Positions 16,603 to 23,146 of a stretch of DNA of 35,481 nt are shown piece after piece; the stretch's first letter is position 1; each line of letters opens with the position of its first letter. The notes under the pieces are model-generated. The model was not told the origin of the DNA. It saw only the letters and a list, made by a program, of their open reading frames with translations, and ran no database searches. Origin of the DNA: Caldimicrobium sp. (GTDB taxonomy: Bacteria > Desulfobacterota > Thermodesulfobacteria > Thermodesulfobacteriales > Thermodesulfobacteriaceae); assembly GCA_025060015.1 (NCBI GenBank), contig JANXDB010000023.1, positions 1 to 35,481 on the forward strand. The letters run 5' to 3'. The position numbers and the translations under genes were made by a program.

Positions 16603-17955
16603 ATGAAGAACGCCCGAATCCTCGTAGTAGACGATGAATTAATCCTTAGAACGGCACTGCAGGGAATACTCTCTTCTCAAGGATTTGAAGTAAAAACCTG
16701 TGAGTCTGGCAAAAAAGCTCTCTCCCTACTTCAACAAGAGGACTTTCACCTGGCCTTGGTTGATATGAGATTGCCAGATATCAATGGCTTGGATTTATTA
16801 CAGGAAATCAAGAAAATTTCGCCTGAAACCGGTGTTATAATCATAACTGCCTTTGCAGAGGTTAAATCTGCCGTAAAAGCCATCAAAGATGGTGCCTTTG
16901 ACTATCTATCTAAACCCTTTCAGGAGGAAGAACTGTTAATCACCATAGAGAGATTTTTTAAATACAGAGATCTTGAGAGAGAGTTGAAAACCCTGAAGGA
17001 AAGCCTTCCAAAGAGTTATCTTTCACAGGACTTAGTCGGCGAAAGCAAGGCAATCAGAGAGATCCTTCAAAAAATCGACCTAATTGCAGAAACCGATGTT
17101 CCTGTTCTGATATACGGAGAGTCTGGAACTGGAAAAGAGGTTATAGCTGATTTAATTTACAAGCTCTCTAAAAGGGTGGATCAACCCTACATAAAACTGA
17201 ACTGCACTGCTATACCAGAAACCCTCTTTGAAGCGGAGCTCTTTGGTTTTGAAAAGGGCTCCTTTACAGGAGCAGTGGAAGCGAAGAAGGGAAAGCTGGA
17301 ATTAGCACACGGAGGAACCTTACTTCTTGATGAAATTGGAGATCTTCCCTACAGCATCCAACCAAAACTACTGAGAGTCCTTGAGACAAATTCCTTTTTC
17401 CCCCTGGGGTCAAAAAAGGAAGTAAAAGTCGATGTAAGGTACATCTTTTCTACCAGTAAAGATCTAAAAAGGCTGGTAGATGAGGGCAAATTTAGAGATG
17501 ATCTCTACTACCGGATCAACGTCATTCCCATCAGAGTTCCACCCCTGAGGGAGCGCAAGGAGGATATACCCCATCTGATGAGGTTCTTTCTTCAAAACTT
17601 TGCTCAAAAATATAAAAAGAATATGCCAGAGATCAGTAAGGAAGCATACCTTGCCCTTTTGAATTATGATTACCCTGGCAATGTTCGCGAACTGAAGCAC
17701 ATCATGGAGAGAGCCATCTTACTATCAAGGGACAATCTGATAACTATTAAGGATTTACCTGAAGAGCTATGGATCAATAGCAATGTAAATGTTACGGAGA
17801 TGGACTATCATCAGTGCAAAGAGATGATTGAGAGAGAACTTATTTTTAAAACCCTAAAAGAATGTAAGGGCAAAAGATCTGAAGCTGCTAAAAAGTTAGG
17901 AATCTCAAGAAAAACCCTCTGGCAAAAAATCAAAAAATTTGACCTTCCAGCCTAA
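16603..17955 (+). CDS. Sigma-54-dependent response regulator (NtrC family)
   Basis: 450 aa. The receiver domain (1-120) has phospho-acceptor Asp about 54 in LVDMRLPDI, plus IITAFA and KPF. The AAA+ domain (about 145-375) has Walker A GESGTGKE (about 172-179), the sigma-54-contact loop as GSFTGA (instead of GAFTGA), Walker B GGTLLLDEIGDL and the R-finger region YYRINVIPIRVPPLRER. The C-terminal Fis-type helix-turn-helix reads RSEAAKKLGISRKTLWQKIKKF. It activates sigma-54 promoters when phosphorylated, presumably by the adjacent kinase. Its targets are unknown; see the paired dyads near 21.1 and 22.9 kb. It converges on the gene at 17970-18536 with a 14-base gap. Confidence 0.94.
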   Translation: MKNARILVVDDELILRTALQGILSSQGFEVKTCESGKKALSLLQQEDFHLALVDMRLPDINGLDLLQEIKKISPETGVIIITAFAEVKSAVKAIKDGAFDYLSKPFQEEELLITIERFFKYRDLERELKTLKESLPKSYLSQDLVGESKAIREILQKIDLIAETDVPVLIYGESGTGKEVIADLIYKLSKRVDQPYIKLNCTAIPETLFEAELFGFEKGSFTGAVEAKKGKLELAHGGTLLLDEIGDLPYSIQPKLLRVLETNSFFPLGSKKEVKVDVRYIFSTSKDLKRLVDEGKFRDDLYYRINVIPIRVPPLRERKEDIPHLMRFFLQNFAQKYKKNMPEISKEAYLALLNYDYPGNVRELKHIMERAILLSRDNLITIKDLPEELWINSNVNVTEMDYHQCKEMIERELIFKTLKECKGKRSEAAKKLGISRKTLWQKIKKFDLPA

Positions 17956-17969
17956 GTAAATACAGATTC

Positions 17970-18536
17970 CTATTTAAGATACAGGAAATAAATAACCAGG
18001 AGGATGAAAAAGAAAAGGGCAAAGATCTCTGATACTACCACCAAAAACACTACTCTTCTCCCGGTGGGACTTAACCTCAAGTAAAATCTGTCGAGCAAAA
18101 ACTTCCAGACCTTTGTCAGAGGGCTCTTGCTTTCAGTGATCATGGCATAGTTTATAATGCTCTTTATCCAAAGATTCAATTCCATTTGCTCCTCATGACT
18201 CAGACTCTCCTTTTTGACCACCATATCAAGCAGAGTCTTACCATTATCCTCTCTGATGGTAAAGCAGACCTGCTGCGGAAGTTCTCCATCAAAGGAGAGA
18301 TCAATCACCGTCGGATTCGACCTATACTCCACTTTAACCTTATAGAGAATGTCTTTCGACAATCCCTCGTGATGTAAGATACAGGTGTAAGTCCCGTTTG
18401 ATTGAATGGCCTTAGGAAAGTTATGCTCCTTTAGATGCCACTGGATGTTTAGCCTTAAGAGAAGTTCTAAGTTTGTTAAAACTTTCAACAAGGAATCAAG
18501 CCCTGCTGGACATGTGTAAGAGATTTTATTGTTCAT
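17970..18536 (-). CDS. SRPBCC-like domain protein with C-terminal membrane helix
   Basis: 188 aa, not firmly recognised. Residues 1-115 alternate strand-like segments (NIQWHLKEHNFPKAI, then GTYTCILHHEGL, then YKVKVEYRSNPTVIDLSFDG, then CFTIREDNGKTLLDMVV) in a pattern reminiscent of the START/SRPBCC ligand-binding fold. Residues 120-160 are helical, and the last ~28 (RRVVFLVVVSEIFALFFFILL...) form one transmembrane helix, suggesting a tail-anchored cytoplasmic domain. It overlaps the upstream UspA gene by 11 bases, so it is co-expressed with it. The function is unknown, perhaps lipid or small-molecule binding at the membrane in stress. The fold call is tentative. Confidence 0.5.
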   Translation of the reverse strand: MNNKISYTCPAGLDSLLKVLTNLELLLRLNIQWHLKEHNFPKAIQSNGTYTCILHHEGLSKDILYKVKVEYRSNPTVIDLSFDGELPQQVCFTIREDNGKTLLDMVVKKESLSHEEQMELNLWIKSIINYAMITESKSPLTKVWKFLLDRFYLRLSPTGRRVVFLVVVSEIFALFFFILLVIYFLYLK

Positions 18537-18999
18537 AAACTTCTGAGACTACAAAGAGCACAGGTATAGGAATATCATCCAAGACCTTTTGAGGCAGATT
18601 AAAGGAACGAACTCTGTCTAAATACCCTTTAAACTTCTTTTTGCCCATAACCAAGAGATCATATCCTTCCTCTCTCAGTTCCTTTAGGATCTCCTCTTTA
18701 GGGAGACCAAATCTCATCTTTATCTCATAGGGAATTTCCCTTTTTTCAGCTTCCAAACTGAATTCACTCAAAGCCCTCTGTCCAAGCTCTGCCAAGGTGT
18801 TATCTAAGTATTTTCTACACTCTTCACGATTAATAGCATAGATTTCATTGGTAAATCTCTTTGGATAGGCATCCACCACGTAAAGACAAACTACTTTAGC
18901 TTTAAACTTTTCTGCCAAATCAAGAGCAAATTCCTTGGCCTTTTCACTGTGAATCTCTCCATCGATGCAAAGAAGTATCTTTCTTAAACCTTTGACCAT
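18526..18999 (-). CDS. Universal stress protein, UspA family (atypical, ATP motif missing)
   Basis: 157 aa Usp fold: LRKILLCIDGEIHSEKAKEFALDLAEKFKA at the N-terminus (read in parts) and GYDLLVMGKK near residue 120. The usual G-x2-G-x9-G-(S/T) nucleotide motif is replaced by GKKKFKGYLDRVRSFNLPQKV, so ATP binding is doubtful; it may belong to the non-ATP-binding UspA class. It lies 45 bases after the YeiH exporter gene, with a perfect hairpin in between (19010-19033), and its 3' end overlaps the SRPBCC-like gene. The start has no clear Shine-Dalgarno sequence outside the hairpin. Confidence 0.82.
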   Translation of the reverse strand: MVKGLRKILLCIDGEIHSEKAKEFALDLAEKFKAKVVCLYVVDAYPKRFTNEIYAINREECRKYLDNTLAELGQRALSEFSLEAEKREIPYEIKMRFGLPKEEILKELREEGYDLLVMGKKKFKGYLDRVRSFNLPQKVLDDIPIPVLFVVSEVYEQ

Positions 19000-19009
19000 T
19001 TCAGAGGAA

Positions 19010-19033
19010 AGGGGAGGATTTTTATCCTCCCCT
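19010..19033 (-). other. Perfect 10-bp hairpin between yeiH-like and UspA genes
   Basis: AGGGGAGGAT (19010-19019) and ATCCTCCCCT (19024-19033) pair exactly around a 4-base loop. On the transcribed minus strand it is followed by TTCCTCTG, not a U-run, so it is a poor intrinsic terminator. It probably protects the upstream mRNA 3' end or sets differential expression. The arm also resembles a Shine-Dalgarno sequence and would be sequestered. Confidence 0.7.
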
Positions 19034-19044
19034 AGTGTAGCATA

Positions 19045-20364
19045 CTACTGTTTGATTGTAAATGGACCAGGACCGATGGCCATCACGAAGAGAAGTGCCA
19101 AGATGGCTTTAACGGTTGCTGCTATGAAACCGATTGCAAAGGCGGATCCACCGGCTTTCTTGAGATCGTCAAAGGCAATGTTTAATCCAACACCAGCAAA
19201 ACCTATGGCCATAAATATCTTTACAATATCTCTTCCGAGAAGATCTCTTACCTCAGGAGAGAAAAATTTCAACTCGTTAAGTGTTACCATGATAAAGAAA
19301 CCTAAGATAAAGATTGGGAATTTCTCCTTTATCACTTGCCAAGTATTCAGCCTCTGGGTGACATCACCGACCTGACGTGCAGGCCTTACCACATAGTAGT
19401 AAATACACCATAGAACTACAATTGGAATAAATCCGATACGAACGATATTGACCACATTAGCTGTAAGAAGAGCCTCGTGGCCATACCAGGTAGCTGCAGC
19501 CACCAACTGGGCTGTATTTAAGATGGCTGTTCCAACCCAAGCCCCGTATACTGCCTGATGAAGATTCAAGAGTTTCCCAATGTATGGAAAGGTAAAGAGG
19601 GCGATGGTTCCAAAGAGTAAGATAGTTCCTATGGCGTAGAAGAAGTCACGTGGCTTGGCATTGACAACCGGAGCTACAGCCACTGCTGCGGAAACTCCAC
19701 AGACTCCAACCCCTGCTCCCATAAGACCCATAAGTCCATCATCAGCCTTGGCTTTCTTGCCCCACAATGAGATAACAATTTGAGTACCCAACACAAAGAT
19801 AACTACTAAAACAAAACCTATTAAACCCACCTTTAGAACATCTGACCACATATAGTATGCACCAAGGATAATGATTCCTGGTTTAATGAAAGGACGGGCA
19901 GCCACAGTCCCTGGTTGAAGAACACTTGGCACACCTACGGTATTCCTAATAAGCATACCACCCAAGAGAAGAACTGCCACATAGGTTAACTGAAATTGAT
20001 TCATCCTCTCACCAAAGGTAAATTTACCTGGAATTGCCTTGTTCTGAAGAATAAACTCATAGTCTTCTTTCTTCAAAATAAAAGGCTTTGAGGGTTTCTT
20101 TTTTTCAAGACCAGCTTGATACTTCTCCATGGCTTTCTTATAGGACTCTTCCTTCTGTTTCTTATAATCTTCGTAAGGCAGAGGTTCTTTACCTTCTTTT
20201 ATGGGCTTAAGAACTTTTGAAGCCTCTCCATAGCCACGATGTAAATCACCTACCACATATTTATCATATTGAAGAACAAGCCAAGCTAACAACAGACATA
20301 CAATGAAGCCAGGCAACATCTTGGGCCACTGTCTAACATCAGTCAAATCAACTCCTACACCCAT
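19045..20364 (-). CDS. YeiH-family putative sulfate/sulfite exporter
   Basis: 439 aa polytopic membrane protein of the YeiH (Cons_hypoth698) family. Conserved regions include GVGVCGVSAAVAVAPVV, IGTILLFGTIALF, AVYGAWVGTAILNTAQLVAAA and NVVNIVRIGFIP. About ten transmembrane helices are seen. Between TM1 and TM2 there is an extra lysine/glutamate-rich segment (about residues 45-115) absent from shorter YeiH proteins. The family is annotated as a putative sulfate exporter; substrate evidence is limited. In a sulfur-metabolising anaerobe, export of sulfite, sulfate or a related anion is plausible. The ribosome-binding site is very strong (GGAGGAGGTGA). It sits downstream of a small membrane protein and a UspA. 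Confidence 0.85.
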   Translation of the reverse strand: MGVGVDLTDVRQWPKMLPGFIVCLLLAWLVLQYDKYVVGDLHRGYGEASKVLKPIKEGKEPLPYEDYKKQKEESYKKAMEKYQAGLEKKKPSKPFILKKEDYEFILQNKAIPGKFTFGERMNQFQLTYVAVLLLGGMLIRNTVGVPSVLQPGTVAARPFIKPGIIILGAYYMWSDVLKVGLIGFVLVVIFVLGTQIVISLWGKKAKADDGLMGLMGAGVGVCGVSAAVAVAPVVNAKPRDFFYAIGTILLFGTIALFTFPYIGKLLNLHQAVYGAWVGTAILNTAQLVAAATWYGHEALLTANVVNIVRIGFIPIVVLWCIYYYVVRPARQVGDVTQRLNTWQVIKEKFPIFILGFFIMVTLNELKFFSPEVRDLLGRDIVKIFMAIGFAGVGLNIAFDDLKKAGGSAFAIGFIAATVKAILALLFVMAIGPGPFTIKQ

Positions 20365-20381
20365 AGTTCACCTCCTCCTAA

Positions 20382-20555
20382 TTAATATTTAATCAAGTAA
20401 ATCGATGAGATGACCTTATTATCAATAACCCCCAGAAGAACCAGGATAACTACCAAAGCGGCAATCAGTAAGACAGCATAGTCCTCTCTTCTTTCCGCAG
20501 AGAAGGTCTTCTGAGCTTTGGCTTCAAGCTCTTTAGTTCTGGCTTCTTCTTGCAT
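20382..20555 (-). CDS. Small single-pass membrane protein (57 aa) linked to the YeiH exporter
   Basis: 57 codons on the minus strand. The first ~27 residues are charged and helical (MQEEARTKELEAKAQKT...), then one hydrophobic helix (YAVLLIAALVVILVLLGVI, about 26-44) and a short tail ending LIKY. The leader AAAGGAGGTGAGTT directly before the ATG is a full anti-rRNA match and is identical to that of the upstream UspA gene. Gaps are 17 bases both to the UspA stop and to the YeiH start, so it is one operon. By position it could be a regulatory or assembly subunit of the exporter. I know of no name for it. Confidence 0.8.
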   Translation of the reverse strand: MQEEARTKELEAKAQKTFSAERREDYAVLLIAALVVILVLLGVIDNKVISSIYLIKY

Positions 20556-20572
20556 AACTCACCTCCTTTCTA

Positions 20573-20992
20573 TTATTTTATTACCGTAACTGGACAGGTA
20601 GCATACTCAACTACTCTGGAAGATACACTTCCAAGGAGAACCTTCTTAGCTCCGTGTCTTCCATGGGAACCGATAAATATCTCATCCACACCCTCTTCTT
20701 TGGCAAATTCCACAATCACATCTGCAGGTCTTCCCTCTTTTATAACTCCCTTTCCTTCAACACCTAAAGACCTAACTTTCGCCAAGGCCTGATCAATAAT
20801 AACCTTTGCCTCTTTCATAAGAAGCTCTCTAACCATATCACAATCAATCTCCGTTAGACCTATAGGACAAAAGTCCTCAACGACGTATAAAACCACAAGC
20901 TCGCCACCCTCCTTTTTTACCCTCTCAACTGCCTGTGTTAAAACCCGATCTGAAATCTCAGATCCATCTATACAGGCCAAAACTTTACCCAT
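20573..20992 (-). CDS. Universal stress protein, UspA family (ATP-binding type)
   Basis: 139 aa, single Usp domain. The N-terminus KVLACIDGSEISDRV and the C-terminal GSHGRHGAKKVLLGSVSSRV match the G-x2-G-x9-G-S nucleotide motif, followed by CPVTVIK. The ATG is preceded by AAAGGAGGTGAGTT, a maximal Shine-Dalgarno. It is first in the UspA / small membrane protein / YeiH operon. Upstream lie an 18-bp palindrome (21015-21032) and two TGTTAC-N6-GTAACA-type dyads (21096-21147), so expression is probably tightly controlled. The stress protein may modulate the exporter, as Usp domains do for some transporters; that is inference from linkage. Confidence 0.92.
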   Translation of the reverse strand: MGKVLACIDGSEISDRVLTQAVERVKKEGGELVVLYVVEDFCPIGLTEIDCDMVRELLMKEAKVIIDQALAKVRSLGVEGKGVIKEGRPADVIVEFAKEEGVDEIFIGSHGRHGAKKVLLGSVSSRVVEYATCPVTVIK

Positions 20993-21014
20993 AACTCACC
21001 TCCTTTAAAAATAT

Positions 21015-21032
21015 TTTGCTAGATCTAGCAAA
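21015..21032. promoter_or_regulatory. 18-bp perfect palindrome upstream of the UspA-YeiH operon
   Basis: TTTGCTAGATCTAGCAAA is identical to its own reverse complement and ends 22 bases before the UspA ATG. It lies between the probable promoter and the ribosome-binding site. In DNA it could be a repressor operator; in RNA it could fold as a 5' leader hairpin. Confidence 0.6.
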
Positions 21033-21095
21033 TATATGATCAAGAACTTAGAAACAAATTACATGCCTGATAATTTTGGACTGTTTGTATTGATT

Positions 21096-21147
21096 TTGTT
21101 ACCTTAAAGTAACAACTTTAGGGACTTGATGCGGCAAGAAGGTAACG
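21096..21147. promoter_or_regulatory. Paired dyads upstream of the UspA-YeiH operon
   Basis: Dyad A, TTGTTAC-cttaaa-GTAACAA (21096-21115), has perfect 7-bp arms. Dyad B, TGCGGC-aagaag-GTAACG (21130-21147), conserves mainly the right arm. The arms are 33 bp apart, three helical turns. A sigma-54-like AGGCAT-N5-TTTGTT (minus strand, plus 21054-21068) lies on the gene side, but its -12 GC is replaced by GT. The same pair spacing recurs at 22909-22959. Confidence 0.55.
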
Positions 21148-21158
21148 AGTTTAAATGA

Positions 21159-21190
21159 GAAGGGGGTTTAGTGAGAAATTGACCCCCTTC
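21159..21190 (-). terminator. Hairpin downstream of the cytochrome b gene
   Basis: GAAGGGGGT (21159-21167) and ACCCCCTTC (21182-21190) pair perfectly over 9 bp with a 14-base loop. It lies about 28 bases past the cytochrome b stop and upstream of the UspA operon control region. It likely ends the iron-sulfur/cytochrome b transcript, although no long U-run follows the stem. Confidence 0.5.
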
Positions 21191-21217
21191 GTGAAAAGTA
21201 GAGATAAAAAAGAGAAG

Positions 21218-21874
21218 CTATTGGTTTTTCTCCTTAATTCTTTCAAACCAAAGGGGATGACGTTCTCTCACATAATCCTCATCAACACTTCCGGTTAACA
21301 TGGCCTTTAAAAGGGGCCAATTGGCTTTAATTGCCAATACGAAGAAAAGATGAACAAAAAAAAGAAGGATGAAAAGCCCTCCGAAGATTGTGTGCAAAAG
21401 ATTTATAGTTGATTCTGTTTTTGGAGAGAGGATGATCCACTCCAAGTTCTTTAGAACTTTGATAATACCTGTGCCAACAACTACCGATGTAACTCCAGCA
21501 ATTCCAACATAGGCATATCTCTGTTCAGGAAGCCATTTATCAGCTGGAGGCTCTTTCATAAGTCCAAAGGAAGCAAGGATGGTTTTGAAAGACTTGATTA
21601 AATCCCCTTTCTTCGGTAGCAGGCCAAAATCTCTCCTCAGAAGGTGATATGTTACATGGAAGATGACCCCAAAGGTAAACAATATGGCAAAGATATAATG
21701 AAGTTTTGTTACTGTGTAGAAATCAGCAGTCCATTTAAAACCTGGCACCTCAGTAATATAGTACCTTTTGAAAAGGGGAAGGCACCCAAGTCCGGTAAAG
21801 ATTAACATTACGCCTGAGAGAGCAACAAGCCAGTGCTCGAACTGCACAATCCAGGAGTATCTCCTTATTTTCAT
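21218..21874 (-). CDS. Membrane cytochrome b, formate-dehydrogenase gamma-subunit-like
   Basis: 218 aa, four transmembrane helices. Heme-b ligand candidates are FEHWL near the N-terminus, LHYIFAI and FHVTYHLL in the middle, and LLHTIFGG / FFVHLFF near the C-terminus, as in FdnI/FdoI and related di-heme quinone-reactive subunits. The start ATG at 21874 follows GAGGAGGT by 7 bases; an adjacent GTG at 21877 has worse spacing. It is immediately downstream of the 4Fe-4S protein gene, with which it should form a membrane module passing electrons between the quinone pool and the iron-sulfur subunit. No catalytic molybdopterin subunit is adjacent. Confidence 0.85.
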   Translation of the reverse strand: MKIRRYSWIVQFEHWLVALSGVMLIFTGLGCLPLFKRYYITEVPGFKWTADFYTVTKLHYIFAILFTFGVIFHVTYHLLRRDFGLLPKKGDLIKSFKTILASFGLMKEPPADKWLPEQRYAYVGIAGVTSVVVGTGIIKVLKNLEWIILSPKTESTINLLHTIFGGLFILLFFVHLFFVLAIKANWPLLKAMLTGSVDEDYVRERHPLWFERIKEKNQ

Positions 21875-21877
21875 CAC

Positions 21878-22840
21878 TTAGACCTCCTCTTTATTTTTTT
21901 TGGAAAAGATAGCTCCGGCGATTCCTGCAGCTAATCCAAGGACCCCTGCACCAACAATAGCCTTACCCCAGGGGTTGATCTCCTCTGCATAGCGATTGGC
22001 AACCTTTACTGGCATAGAAAATCTTGCTTTCATCTCCCGAAGCTTGGCATCTATCTTTTCAAAGGAGACAGGAGAGAGATAGATGGTAGAGGTGCCCCCA
22101 TTTTGAACATCCCCATATATGAAGAGGCTTTCCTCAGCGGCCCGCTTTTTGGCAAGCTCGTAAATCTTTTCTCTATCCCCAAAGGTGTAGACGGCTCTAT
22201 CCTTTAACCTATCTCTACAGGCAACCACGCAGGCCGGCTCCTCCCCCCTTTTAATTCGCTCATCGCAGAGGTCACATTTGTACATGACTCCTCCGCCTGC
22301 CAATTTGGGCATAAGCTTAAGATATATACCTACCCCTGCCTGCCTTTGTGGAATCTGCCAGGGGCATACATCTCTACACTTGGCACCACCAAAACAGAGA
22401 TTATGATCTATAACAGTGTTTCCCTCAGGTTGTTGAGTGAGAGCTCCAAAGGGACAACCCTTAACACACGGTGGTGAGTCGCAGTGCATGCAACGCCTCG
22501 GGATGTAAAGGTTGTGACCATCAACCCCGACCTTCTGAATGAAAATCCAATTATAGGGAGTCAGAGTGTCAATTCTGTCTCTCTTATCTGACCAATCTTC
22601 ATAGGTCTTTCTTGGCCAGTAGGGTTGAATGGGTTTTTTCGGTTCCGGAAAACGATGTTTGTTTACCTCTCGGCAGGCCTTTACACAGAGAGGAAGAGGT
22701 TCATCCTTACAACCATCACACTTGGTAAGATCGATGAGAGTGGCAAACTTTCCAGGATAGGACCTTGCCTCCTTGGTAGTTAGTGCAAGGGCAGAAAGAC
22801 CTGCAACAACCTTAAAAAATTGCCTTCTATTAAGCTCCAT
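21878..22840 (-). CDS. Tat-exported 4Fe-4S electron-transfer protein, FdhB-like
   Basis: 320 aa. The N-terminus NRRQFFKVVAGLSALALT is a twin-arginine signal. Four cysteine clusters follow the FdnH/FdhB layout: CDGC...C...C (about 40-55), CMHCDSPPCVKGCP (about 117-130), CFGGAKCRDVCP (about 148-159) and CDLCDERIKRGEEPACVVAC (about 189-208), so up to four [4Fe-4S] clusters. A C-terminal membrane helix (AIVGAGVLGLAAGIAGAIF) mirrors the FdnH anchor. It should accept or donate electrons on the outer face of the membrane to the cytochrome b encoded next. A Tat signal on the beta subunit itself is notable, since in FdnGHI the alpha subunit carries it. Confidence 0.88.
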   Translation of the reverse strand: MELNRRQFFKVVAGLSALALTTKEARSYPGKFATLIDLTKCDGCKDEPLPLCVKACREVNKHRFPEPKKPIQPYWPRKTYEDWSDKRDRIDTLTPYNWIFIQKVGVDGHNLYIPRRCMHCDSPPCVKGCPFGALTQQPEGNTVIDHNLCFGGAKCRDVCPWQIPQRQAGVGIYLKLMPKLAGGGVMYKCDLCDERIKRGEEPACVVACRDRLKDRAVYTFGDREKIYELAKKRAAEESLFIYGDVQNGGTSTIYLSPVSFEKIDAKLREMKARFSMPVKVANRYAEEINPWGKAIVGAGVLGLAAGIAGAIFSKKNKEEV

Positions 22841-22908
22841 TGAGAACCCCCAGATATTTTTTATAATCTTAAATCATTTACCAAAAAATTCAAGATTATT
22901 ATGAATTC

Positions 22909-22959
22909 TGTTACCAGAGAGAAAAGGGAACATCAAAGGTCTGTTACATCAGAGCAACG
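22909..22959. promoter_or_regulatory. Paired TGTTAC dyads upstream of the iron-sulfur/cytochrome b operon
   Basis: Site 1 is TGTTAC-cagaga-GAAAAG (22909-22926) and site 2 is TGTTAC-atcaga-GCAACG (22942-22959). The TGTTAC arms are 33 bp apart, exactly as in the UspA-YeiH control region. A TTGAAT -35-like element lies on the gene side (plus 22888-22893). Confidence 0.5.
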
Positions 22960-23083
22960 TTTACCTCTTTGAAACCTGTTTTTTTAAGCAAATAAGGCTG
23001 GCATGTATCTTGATTATACAATAACATAAATATTAATTACTCCACTTCCTTAACAATCCCCCCTCCCTTTTACCTCCCCCTCT

Positions 23084-23120
23084 ACCCCTCCCCCTCCGGG
23101 TGAGGGGTCTTCTTGTTTTT
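23084..23120 (+). terminator. Hairpin with T-tract just upstream of dnaX
   Basis: CCCCTC (23091-23096) pairs with GAGGGG (23102-23107) around CGGGT; the arm at 23084-23090 (ACCCCTC) is an alternative partner for GAGGGGT. It follows a long C/T-only tract (from about 23057) and is followed by TCTTCTTGTTTTTT. It looks like an intrinsic terminator or attenuator, although no upstream plus-strand gene needs one. Confidence 0.4.
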
Positions 23121-23146
23121 TAAGAAAGTGATAAAATAAATCCTTA

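Noticed and set aside
21054-21068. Sigma-54 promoter (AGGCAT-N5-TTTGTT) before the UspA operon
   Set aside because: The nearly invariant -12 GC is GT here. Kept as a possibility in the dyad entries but not called as a feature.
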